Below, one piece after another: positions 1 through 6,423 of a stretch of 17,701 nt of DNA. The notes under the pieces were generated by a model that did no database searches, had not been told where the DNA came from, and was given only the letters and a program-made list of their open reading frames with translations. The stretch spans positions 1 to 17,701 of the forward strand of contig JBDHTJ010000112.1 in the NCBI GenBank assembly GCA_039808585.1. The letters are read 5' to 3'. The stretch is from AWTP1-13 sp039808585 (lineage in GTDB: Bacteria; Pseudomonadota; Alphaproteobacteria; Rhizobiales; Hyphomicrobiaceae). The translations under genes were made by a program, and so were the position numbers. Numbering within the stretch: the first letter of the stretch is position 1; each line of letters starts with the position of its first letter.

Positions 1-18
1 CCCTATCGGACGGCACTT

Positions 19-38
19 GCATTTTCATATGAAAATGC
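19..38. promoter_or_regulatory. Perfect 20-bp palindrome, probable operator
   Basis: The sequence GCATTTTCATATGAAAATGC equals its own reverse complement over all 20 bases. It lies 47 bases upstream of the preferred start of the small gene that follows, and its AT-rich core stands out from the GC-rich surroundings. This is the usual shape of a site for a dimeric repressor or activator. I do not recognise the family that would bind it. It could serve the gene at 86 or a gene to the left of the window. Confidence 0.55.
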
Positions 39-85
39 GAAAACTGCACATTAGCGATCAACAGTGCACTTCGGGGAGGCTGGCT

Positions 86-415
86 ATGGTGAAGTTCTGC
101 GGTGAGTGGAAAGCCTGGATCAACAAGATGCCCATGTCGCCGAGGGCCATTCACGTCGTCGGCGACGTGGAGGTTCCGAACCCCGGCGTGGAGGTGCTGC
201 TCACCATGCGGGTGCCACAGGGCATCAACCCGTCGATCCTGCAGCTCGATCTCAATCTCGTGCAGAAGCCAGGCATCTGGCCGCAGGTTCTGGCCTGCGT
301 TCAGGGCCGCTTTGATCGCGTGTTCGTCCCCAAGGAAGCGGACTACACCGCCGTCGAGATCTTCAGCGGTGGCGTTCGCGTCCTACTGATCGACCCGGTC
401 GAAATCGTCAGCTGA
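86..415 (+). CDS. Hypothetical protein, 109 aa
   Basis: I do not recognise this protein. The ATG at 86 is preferred because a clear Shine-Dalgarno (GGGGAGG, about 73-79) precedes it; an upstream in-frame ATG at 17 would run through the palindrome at 19-38. The 109-residue product starts MVKFCGEW, has no signal peptide or membrane segment, and alternates hydrophobic and polar residues (for example VEVLLTMRV, VRVLLIDPVEIV). That pattern suggests a small soluble beta-rich domain. Its last 8 bases overlap the end of the convergent gene on the other strand. No function is assigned. Confidence 0.6.
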   Translation: MVKFCGEWKAWINKMPMSPRAIHVVGDVEVPNPGVEVLLTMRVPQGINPSILQLDLNLVQKPGIWPQVLACVQGRFDRVFVPKEADYTAVEIFSGGVRVLLIDPVEIVS

Positions 416-1091
416 CTGGCCCACGCGCCAGTTCCAGCCCGTGTCGACGGTAGAGCCCCGCGTGCCGCGGATCGGTGATGAAGTCGAGGAACTCTCGCGC
501 TTCATCGGAGGCGGACGCGTCAGTGAAGATGGCCGCGGAGAAAGTCATCGTCTCGTTGATCGCAGCCGGTAGCGCGCCCACCACCGCAATTCCAGGCACG
601 ACGAGCAACTCGCTCACCTGCTGCACGGCGATCTCGCAACGCCCATCCGCCACGGCCTCCGCCGTGAAGCCGCTCGCGATGATGTTGGCCTTCCGCTCCA
701 CCTCGTCTGCGATGCCGAGCTGCCGGATCACCTTGGCGAAATGCAGCCCGCTGGCGCCCGAGCGCGAGTAGCATAGGCTCGGGACCGACAGCAGCAGTGC
801 CCTCACGGCCTCGACGCTGGAGATGTCCGGCATCGCAGCGCCCTGGCGCACCGCGATGCCGATCGACGAGATGGCCACGTCCCGCACGCTCTCAGCGCTC
901 AACACGCCGCTGTCGCTCAACGTGTCGATGCCCGCCCGCGTCAGGATCGCGAGATCGGCCCGGCTCCCGCTGTTGATGGACTGCATCAGCAGCGCCGTAG
1001 GGTCGAGACGAAGCTGCGGGGCAGCTCCACCGTAAAGCGGCACGAGCTCTTGCAGGGCCCCTTTCACCGCCAAAGTGCTGAGAATGAGCAT
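408..1091 (-). CDS. ModA-like substrate-binding domain protein without signal peptide
   Basis: This 227-aa protein looks like a type 2 periplasmic-binding-protein fold of the molybdate-binding (ModA-like) group. The first strand-helix (LSTLAVKGALQELVPLYGG), the central block (DVAISSIGIAVRQGAAMPDISSVEAVRALLL), the SGASGLHFAKVIRQLGI helix and the C-terminal ASDEAREFLDFITDP segment are in family order. The ATG at 1091 puts the first core strand at residue 2, so there is no room for a signal peptide. The reading frame is open further upstream but only over the preceding gene. Its start is 10 bases past the stop of the monooxygenase gene, so the two are probably cotranscribed. Cytoplasmic location is inferred. 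No clear Shine-Dalgarno is visible. The ligand is unknown and no partner permease or ATPase is adjacent. Confidence 0.75.
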   Translation of the reverse strand: MLILSTLAVKGALQELVPLYGGAAPQLRLDPTALLMQSINSGSRADLAILTRAGIDTLSDSGVLSAESVRDVAISSIGIAVRQGAAMPDISSVEAVRALLLSVPSLCYSRSGASGLHFAKVIRQLGIADEVERKANIIASGFTAEAVADGRCEIAVQQVSELLVVPGIAVVGALPAAINETMTFSAAIFTDASASDEAREFLDFITDPRHAGLYRRHGLELARGPVS

Positions 1092-1101
1092 GGTCGCCGA
1101 T

Positions 1102-2202
1102 CTAATTGGGCAGGAGCGCCTGCGCCCCTTGCCAAAGCCGCTGCACGTAGTCCGCCGCCGGTTCGGTGGAAGCAAGCCGCGCCGCCTGGCCGGCCCAGGC
1201 CTGCATGCGCGTGATGTCGCCAGCCTTGGCCGCCTCCTCGCGCATGGCCTGCGTCAGGGCCCGCTGGATGGGATAAGGCGCAGGCTTCGGTGCCTCGGGG
1301 CTGTTTGCCGCCTTCACATAGGCCGTCGCGATGCTGCGCCCGAGACGGCCGGAAAACGCGCGTGTCGCCACTGTGTCTTCAGGATTGGCGTTGCCGATTG
1401 CTTCGCTCCAGGCAGGCGCCAGTCTTGCCTCCGGTGTGCGCAGGAGCCCGGTACCGACCTGCACCGCAGAGGCGCCCAGAACCATCGCGGCGGCCACCCC
1501 GCGCTCATCCGCGATGCCGCCCGTGGCGACGACGGGCACCCGGTCGCCCACTGCGTCCACCACGGCCGGCAGCAACGCGAACAGCCCTATCTGGCTCGCT
1601 TCCGCCTGCCAGTTCTCGAAGGTGCCGCGGTGCCCCCCGGCCTCCATCCCCTGCGCGATCACGACGTCTGCCTCCGCCTCCACCGCTGCGCGCGCTTCAG
1701 CGACCGTCGTCGCGTTGGCAAACCAGCTGATGCCCTTCTCCTTCATGCGTGCCACGAACGGCGCCGGATAAAGCCCCATGATCGACGAGATGATCGCGGG
1801 CCCTGCCTCCAGCATCGCCGCGCACTGGGCCTCGAAGTCGACGGGCGTCACGTTTGCCGCCTCCTCGGGCACGGCCGGTCCCCAATGGGCGAGGAAGCCG
1901 CGCACCGCCGCCTCGTGGGCCGCATCACGCACCGGCGCCGGGTCCGGTATCCAGGTGTTCAATTGGAATGCGCCATTCGTTCCCGCGCGCACCTCGCGTG
2001 CCCAGGTGCGGATCGCGTCCGGCTTCATCAGCAGCACCCCGCAGGCCCCCAGGCCGCCGCCGTTGCCGACTGCGATGGCCAGCGACGCCGGAGACGCCCC
2101 TGCCATCGGCGCCATCAGGATTGGAATGCGCAGGCCAAAGCGCTTGCAGAAGGCATCCGCACGCTGCCGCGCCGAAAGCTGCCCTTGTGCTTGCCTGGCC
2201 AT
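1102..2202 (-). CDS. Nitronate monooxygenase-like FMN flavoprotein
   Basis: This 366-aa protein is a TIM-barrel FMN enzyme of the nitronate monooxygenase (2-nitropropane dioxygenase) family, which oxidises alkyl nitronates with O2. Family marks are the N-terminal IPILMAPMAGAS (about 27-38), GNGGGLGACG (47-55), GMEAGGHRGTF (185-195) with the likely catalytic His191, and the phosphate-binding ATGGIADERGVAAAMVLGA region (about 228-246). The ATG at 2202 has a strong GGAGGA Shine-Dalgarno five bases upstream. The frame stays open to 2925, but that extension overlaps the next gene and does not look like protein. It sits 35 bases after the gamma-carbonic-anhydrase gene and 10 before the ModA-like gene, as the middle gene of a likely minus-strand operon. 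The true substrate cannot be told; many family members have other roles. Confidence 0.88.
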   Translation of the reverse strand: MARQAQGQLSARQRADAFCKRFGLRIPILMAPMAGASPASLAIAVGNGGGLGACGVLLMKPDAIRTWAREVRAGTNGAFQLNTWIPDPAPVRDAAHEAAVRGFLAHWGPAVPEEAANVTPVDFEAQCAAMLEAGPAIISSIMGLYPAPFVARMKEKGISWFANATTVAEARAAVEAEADVVIAQGMEAGGHRGTFENWQAEASQIGLFALLPAVVDAVGDRVPVVATGGIADERGVAAAMVLGASAVQVGTGLLRTPEARLAPAWSEAIGNANPEDTVATRAFSGRLGRSIATAYVKAANSPEAPKPAPYPIQRALTQAMREEAAKAGDITRMQAWAGQAARLASTEPAADYVQRLWQGAQALLPN

Positions 2203-2237
2203 TTTGTCCTCCCGCGCGTCGTGACACGATGGTTTGG

Positions 2238-2825
2238 TTAGGCGCCGTTGCCGTAAGCCGCCGCGAACTCCTGCTCGAAACGCACCTTGTGCGCCGCCAT
2301 TTCCGCTTCGTAATCGGGGCCGTCCCAGGCCCTGTGGTTGCCTCGTGCGTAGAACAGCGCGTTGCGGTGGTAGAGCATGGCATTCAACCGGTTCGCTACG
2401 TAGTTGTTCGCCACCCGCACCACTTTGCCGGGCGTGCCCATGACGATGGAGTTCGGTGGGATCACCGTGCCCTCGCGCAGAAAGGCATGGCCGGCGACGA
2501 TGGAGTTTTCGCCCACCACCACGCCGTCCATAAGCGTTGCGCCGATGCCGATCAGGCAGTTGTCCCCCACCGTGCAGCCGTGCAGCACCACCCGGTGCGT
2601 GATCGAGCAATAGGCGCCGATGATCGTGGGCGTGTGATAGCCCACGTGCACCATGACGTGGTCCTGCAGGTTCGTGAACGCGCCGATGCGCACCTCCTGG
2701 CTCTCCGCCCGCACCACGGCATAGGGCCAAAGGCTGGCGCCCTCCCCCACCTCGATTTGGCCGTAGAGGCGGGCCGTGGGATCGACATAGGCCGCCTTGT
2801 CGACAGCCGGAGAAGAGGTGCTCAT
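2238..2825 (-). CDS. Gamma-carbonic-anhydrase-like left-handed beta-helix protein
   Basis: The 195-aa protein has hexapeptide repeats of a left-handed beta-helix (VGDNCLIGIGATLMDGVVVGENSI and neighbours) and a C-terminal helix, as in gamma-carbonic anhydrase family proteins. The three zinc or iron ligand histidines appear kept: His60 in MVHV, and His77 and His82 in THRVVLHGC, the last two five apart as in the archaeal Cam enzyme. The ATG at 2825 gives a normal family length; the frame is open further upstream but only through the pyrE promoter and gene. No strong Shine-Dalgarno is visible. It is the first gene of the likely operon with the monooxygenase. Carbonic anhydrase activity is plausible, but many bacterial members have unknown or acyl-CoA-linked roles. 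Confidence 0.85.
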   Translation of the reverse strand: MSTSSPAVDKAAYVDPTARLYGQIEVGEGASLWPYAVVRAESQEVRIGAFTNLQDHVMVHVGYHTPTIIGAYCSITHRVVLHGCTVGDNCLIGIGATLMDGVVVGENSIVAGHAFLREGTVIPPNSIVMGTPGKVVRVANNYVANRLNAMLYHRNALFYARGNHRAWDGPDYEAEMAAHKVRFEQEFAAAYGNGA

Positions 2826-2882
2826 GGGCCAAGAACCGTGATCGATTGTCTGTGCGCAATGTCCTAGCATGAGCCCGGCCGC

Positions 2883-2888
2883 TTGACA
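2883..2888 (+). promoter_or_regulatory. Possible -35 element of pyrE promoter
   Basis: A perfect TTGACA lies in the 126-base divergent gap, 64 bases upstream of the pyrE start. The bases 17 further on (GACGAG) are a poor -10 match, so the promoter call is weak. Confidence 0.25.
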
Positions 2889-2951
2889 GATCGCAGGCTC
2901 CGCGCGACGAGGGCTTCCGTCCCAATTCAATTTTTCTGAGGAAGCCTGAGC

Positions 2952-3515
2952 ATGACCGACGTCGCCGAAGCCCGCGCGCGCCTCGTCTCCATCGTCAAGG
3001 AGCGCTCCTTCTCTACCGGCGCGGAGATGAAACTCGCCTCGGGCCGCACGTCGAACTTCTACTTCAACATGAAGCCCACGATGCTTCACCCCGAGGGTGC
3101 GCATCTTATCGCCGTGCTGGTGCTGGACGCCTTGAAGGATACCAAGGTCGACTTCGTGGGCGGGCTCGAAATGGGCGCGGTGCCCCTGGCCGCGTGCGCC
3201 AGTGCCTTGAGCCACGTTCAAGGCAAGCCGATTTCGGCGTTTTTCGTGCGCAAGCAGGCGAAGGAGCATGGCGCCCGCAAGCTCGTGGAGGGCCTTGCGC
3301 CCAATGACACGCTGTCAGGCAAGCGCGTCGCCGTGCTGGAGGACGTCACCACCACTGGCGGGTCCGCGCTCAAGGCCATAGAAGCCCTGCGGGCGGAAGG
3401 TGCCATCATCGACCGCGTGATCACGGTTGTGGATCGGCTGGAAGGCGCTGCGGAGAACTTCAAGGCCGCAGGTGTTCCGTTCGTGCCGCTTCTGACCGCA
3501 GATGCCTTTCGCTGA
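2952..3515 (+). CDS. pyrE: Orotate phosphoribosyltransferase
   Basis: PyrE joins orotate and PRPP to make orotidine 5'-phosphate in pyrimidine synthesis in the cytoplasm. The 187-aa protein has the flexible catalytic loop FFVRKQAKEHG (97-107) and the PRPP-binding motif VLEDVTTTGGSA (128-139), with GLEMGAVPLA (71-80) in the usual place. Length fits the family. The ATG at 2952 has a GAGGAA Shine-Dalgarno about 10 bases upstream. It is transcribed divergently from the gamma-carbonic-anhydrase operon and is a single gene, facing a convergent gene 41 bases after its stop. Confidence 0.95.
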   Translation: MTDVAEARARLVSIVKERSFSTGAEMKLASGRTSNFYFNMKPTMLHPEGAHLIAVLVLDALKDTKVDFVGGLEMGAVPLAACASALSHVQGKPISAFFVRKQAKEHGARKLVEGLAPNDTLSGKRVAVLEDVTTTGGSALKAIEALRAEGAIIDRVITVVDRLEGAAENFKAAGVPFVPLLTADAFR

Positions 3516-3556
3516 AATTGCTTAGAGCATGCCAGTCCTGCGCGTTCCCATTTCAA

Positions 3557-4306
3557 TTAATTCGGGCATGCGTCTAGCGACGCGACGGCCCGTTCGAATG
3601 ATTCCTCGAGTTGCTGGACGGGATAGACGCTACCGATCAGTTGCAGCCCGCGCAGGATTGCATGGCTGCGCTCGGGGTGCTGGGTTGCACTCCGCAAAAT
3701 GATCGTGGCGAGATCCTCGACGTATTTTTTCTGCTCCAGCGCATGGTCGCGCATGAACCGCGTTCCGGGACCAGAGATACCTCTCGCCTTCACCTTCGGC
3801 ATGAACTCCGTGTGTATGGCCGAGGCCGATTCCGTAAGGTATTCCGCCCCGAGGTAAGCCAACGGATCTTCATTGCGGGCCATGTACCACCACATGGCAG
3901 CGAGTGTGAATGTCGTGCAGGAAGGCGGCCCGAGATCATCCGTCGCCTTGGGCCCACCCAACCGCTCGAGATCTTCACGCGCCCAAGCGCTGCGTTCAGC
4001 CTTTTCCGCCTTGCGTTCGATGAGCGTTTGCAGCGAACCCTCATCGATACACGTCAATTTGCCGAGCATGTGGAATCCGGCGGCCATCGAGTGCGGATGA
4101 TACCAGCACAAGGCCCTTACGCCCTCTCGAAAGACCGCGAACACCGCGGGTTGGGGCGTGTTGGGGTTGGTGGTGAATGCCCAGTTCTTCGCCCCCTTTA
4201 CCGCCGCAACCATCTTTCCCACTTCGTCGTCCAAGCGAGCGAGTAGGTCATGGGCGGTGTTGGAGAAGTGCTCGGGAGTGGAAATGACGCGCCTCCAAGA
4301 CTGCAT
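3557..4306 (-). CDS. Heme-oxygenase-fold (iron-containing redox enzyme-like) protein, altered metal site
   Basis: This protein of about 249 residues looks like the TenA/heme-oxygenase-like all-helical fold of the iron-containing redox enzyme family. Similar regions are a WWYMARNEDPLAYLGAEYLTE helix, followed by a helix containing FMRDHALEQKKYVEDL, and a C-terminal Tyr-containing helix. In di-iron members such as chlamydial CADD the second helix reads His-x3-Asp-x2-His. Here the same spacing gives His, Gln and Tyr, so two ligands seem lost. The start is uncertain: ATG at 4306 or 4324 and GTG at 4378 are all in frame, none with a good Shine-Dalgarno. The gene is convergent with pyrE and lies downstream of pckA on the same strand, with a 189-base gap. 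Function is unknown; activity as a heme oxygenase is not supported. Confidence 0.6.
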   Translation of the reverse strand: MQSWRRVISTPEHFSNTAHDLLARLDDEVGKMVAAVKGAKNWAFTTNPNTPQPAVFAVFREGVRALCWYHPHSMAAGFHMLGKLTCIDEGSLQTLIERKAEKAERSAWAREDLERLGGPKATDDLGPPSCTTFTLAAMWWYMARNEDPLAYLGAEYLTESASAIHTEFMPKVKARGISGPGTRFMRDHALEQKKYVEDLATIILRSATQHPERSHAILRGLQLIGSVYPVQQLEESFERAVASLDACPN

Positions 4307-4447
4307 CGCCAAGAGCAATTGCATGCGTCGGCAGCCAAGGCAAGGGACCGCATGCGCACAATCAGCGCGCAGAAGCACAAGCGGAGAGCCCTGCCAGAGA
4401 GGGCCCGCCGCACGTTGCTGCAGGTCTGAATGTAGGTAGTCGGAGCG

Positions 4448-4474
4448 GCCGGGGATGGCGAGGCCGCCCCCGGC
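4448..4474 (-). terminator. GC-rich hairpin after pckA, weak terminator candidate
   Basis: A perfect 7-bp inverted repeat (GCCGGGG / CCCCGGC, 13-base loop) begins about 20 bases past the pckA stop codon. No T-run follows it, so it may be a weak terminator or an mRNA 3'-end stabiliser between pckA and the next minus-strand gene. Confidence 0.3.
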
Positions 4475-4495
4475 AGGGCAGCCCCCCCGGCGCCG

Positions 4496-6082
4496 TTACT
4501 CCGCCGCTTGCCGCAACGCGGGAGCAGCCGCCTTCACGTCGTCGTCAACGTGCACTTCGAACTTGGCGAAGTTCTTGTTGAACATCTCGACGAGGGCCTT
4601 TGCCTGGGCATCGTAAGCGGCCTTGTCCGCCCACGTCTCGCGCGGGTTCAGGATGGCGGGATCCACACCCGGCAGCGACAGCGGCACGTCGAAGCCGAAA
4701 GTGGCATCGCGGCGCATGGGCTGCGTCTTCAGCTGGCCCGAAAGCGCAGCATCCAGCAGCGCGCGCGTCGCCTTGATCGGCATGCGGCGGCCAACGCCGT
4801 ACTTGCCGCCCGTCCAGCCCGTGTTGACCAGCCAGCAGTCGACATTGTGCTTGGCGATCAGCTGGCGCAGCAGGTTGCCGTACACGCTGGGGTGCCGCGG
4901 CATGAACGGCGCGCCGAAGCAGGTCGAGAAGGTGGCTTGGGGCTCGTTGCCCATGCCCTTCTCGGTGCCGGCGACCTTCGCCGTGTAGCCCGAAAGGAAG
5001 TGGTACATCGCCTGCGAGGGCGACAGCTTCGCGATCGGCGGCATGATGCCGAAGGCGTCTGCCGTAAGCATGACGATGTTCTTGGGATGCCCGGCCATGC
5101 CGCTGGGCGAGGCATTGGAGATGAACTCGAGCGGATAGGCCGACCGCGTGTTCTCCGTCAGGCGCCCGTCGTCGAAATCCGGATGGCGCGTCTTCTCGTT
5201 GAGAATGACGTTCTCGAGCACGGTGCCGAAGCGGTTCGAGGCATCCCAGATCTCGGGTTCCGCCTCTTTCGAGAGCCGGATCGTCTTGGCATAGCAGCCG
5301 CCCTCGAAGTTGAATACGCCGTCATCCGACCAGCCATGTTCGTCGTCGCCCAGCAGTGTGCGCTTGGGATCGGCAGAAAGCGTCGTCTTGCCCGTGCCTG
5401 AAAGGCCGAAGAACACCGCGCTGTCGCCGGCGGCTCCAGCGTTGGCCGAGCAGTGCATCGGCATCACGCCCTTCTCAGGCATCGCGTAGTTGAGGTACGT
5501 GAACACGGATTTCTTCGTCTCGCCCGCGTACGAGGTGCCGCCGATCAGCACGATGCGTTTGGCAAAGTTGCAGGCGATGACGGTGTTGGATCGAACCCCA
5601 TGCCTCTCGGGGTCGGCGCGGAAGCTTGGCAGGTTGACCACCGTGAACTCCGGCGCGAAGTTCGCGAGATCAGCTTCGCTCGGCCGACGCAGCAGGCCGC
5701 GAATGAACAGCGCGTGCCACGCGAATTCCACGAAAATGCGGGCATTGAGCCGATGGCCCGGGTCTGCACCTGCGTGCAGATCCTGCACGAACATTTCGCG
5801 CGTTTTCGCATGCGCCACGAAGTCGGCGTAGAGCACGTCGAACTGCTCGGGCGTCATCGGCTTGTTGTTGTCCCACCAGACGGCCTTGTCGGTGGAGGCA
5901 TCCCGCACTGTGTACTTGTCTTGCGCCGAGCGCCCGGTATGCGCACCGGTCTCCACCGCCAGCGCGCCTGTGGAAGCAAATCGCCCCTCACCCCTGCGAA
6001 TGGCCTCTTCGATGAGGGCCGTCTCACGCGTGTTGTGGTGGATCTTCGCGGGGATATTCAGAGGAAACATGGTGCTCGTCAT
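4496..6082 (-). CDS. pckA: Phosphoenolpyruvate carboxykinase (ATP)
   Basis: PckA converts oxaloacetate and ATP to phosphoenolpyruvate, CO2 and ADP, the first committed step of gluconeogenesis from TCA-cycle acids. The 528-aa protein has the substrate-binding TGRSAQDKY near the N-terminus, the P-loop GLSGTGKTTLSAD (about 225-237) and the metal/kinase-2 region LLGDDEHGWSDDGVFNFEGGCYAK, all standard for the ATP-type enzyme. The ATG at 6082 gives a family-like N-terminus; an in-frame ATG at 6070 is also possible and neither has a strong Shine-Dalgarno. The frame is open to 6217 but upstream residues do not look like PckA. The gene-free region upstream holds several inverted repeats that may carry its control. 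Its position near chvI/chvG matches rhizobial gene order. Confidence 0.96.
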   Translation of the reverse strand: MTSTMFPLNIPAKIHHNTRETALIEEAIRRGEGRFASTGALAVETGAHTGRSAQDKYTVRDASTDKAVWWDNNKPMTPEQFDVLYADFVAHAKTREMFVQDLHAGADPGHRLNARIFVEFAWHALFIRGLLRRPSEADLANFAPEFTVVNLPSFRADPERHGVRSNTVIACNFAKRIVLIGGTSYAGETKKSVFTYLNYAMPEKGVMPMHCSANAGAAGDSAVFFGLSGTGKTTLSADPKRTLLGDDEHGWSDDGVFNFEGGCYAKTIRLSKEAEPEIWDASNRFGTVLENVILNEKTRHPDFDDGRLTENTRSAYPLEFISNASPSGMAGHPKNIVMLTADAFGIMPPIAKLSPSQAMYHFLSGYTAKVAGTEKGMGNEPQATFSTCFGAPFMPRHPSVYGNLLRQLIAKHNVDCWLVNTGWTGGKYGVGRRMPIKATRALLDAALSGQLKTQPMRRDATFGFDVPLSLPGVDPAILNPRETWADKAAYDAQAKALVEMFNKNFAKFEVHVDDDVKAAAPALRQAAE

Positions 6083-6218
6083 CGTGCTCGCTGCCGTTCT
6101 GGGAATTCCGCTTCCGCCGGCAAGGATGAACACCACCCACCGGTATTTGCCGCGCCGCCAGGATAGCGCCCACCCGCATCGTCCGGCACCAGGGCGCCAG
6201 TCCAATTCGAGAGGCAAG

Positions 6219-6234
6219 GCCTAACCGTTTAGGC
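6219..6234. repeat. Inverted repeat GCCTAA-CCGT-TTAGGC upstream of pckA
   Basis: This is a perfect 6-4-6 inverted repeat about 137 bases upstream of the preferred pckA start. It could be a repressor site or a small leader hairpin. The binding protein is unknown. Confidence 0.4.
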
Positions 6235-6301
6235 AATGGGAAGGCAACGCTTCAACGGAATAATCGACGCATAGTCGGCGAAAATCAGGACAAGGTGAAG
6301 C

Positions 6302-6316
6302 TGCTGCGCTGCAGCA
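6302..6316. repeat. Inverted repeat TGCTGC-GCT-GCAGCA upstream of pckA
   Basis: This perfect 6-3-6 palindrome lies about 220 bases upstream of the pckA start. It shares its last base with the longer inverted repeat that follows, so the two may form one composite control site. Confidence 0.35.
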
Positions 6317-6342
6317 AGTTTAATAGGCGGCCCCGTAAACTT
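6316..6342. repeat. Inverted repeat AAGTTTA-N13-TAAACTT upstream of pckA
   Basis: Two perfect 7-base half-sites are separated by 13 bases, so their centres are 20 bases (about two helical turns) apart, the usual geometry for a dimeric regulator. The half-sites are AT-rich and the spacer is GC-rich. It may control pckA; the regulator cannot be named. Confidence 0.4.
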
Positions 6343-6423
6343 TAGTAGGATAGTGAACGGGGCGCGCCATCACCTTGGCAGTCAATGGCCTCTCGTGCCC
6401 GCGAGATCTCAGGGGCGTGGCCC

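Larger units (their letters stand above)
6083..6423. other. 341-bp gene-free region upstream of pckA
   Basis: No convincing gene is seen on either strand. The region lies between the 3' end of the HugZ-like gene and the pckA start, so it should hold the pckA promoter, its leader and any HugZ terminator. It contains three perfect inverted repeats listed separately. A small stem TCTCG-TGCCCG-CGAGA at about 6392-6407 is a poor terminator candidate without a T-run. No convincing -35/-10 pair was found. Confidence 0.6.

Noticed and set aside
1075..2241. Long plus-strand open frame opposite the monooxygenase gene
   Set aside because: Its translation is rich in Arg/His/Cys/Pro and has no family features, while the minus strand encodes a clear flavoprotein. 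It is a high-GC shadow.
2203..2925. N-terminal extension of the monooxygenase frame
   Set aside because: It overlaps the whole gamma-carbonic-anhydrase gene in another frame and has low-complexity residues; the ATG at 2202 has a strong ribosome-binding site.
3527..3571. Inverted repeat GCATGCC / GGCATGC between pyrE and the next gene as a shared terminator
   Set aside because: The loop is over 30 bases and one arm lies within the coding end of the convergent gene; no T-run is paired with it.
4508..5401. Plus-strand open frame opposite pckA
   Set aside because: It covers conserved pckA sequence in antisense and shows shadow composition.
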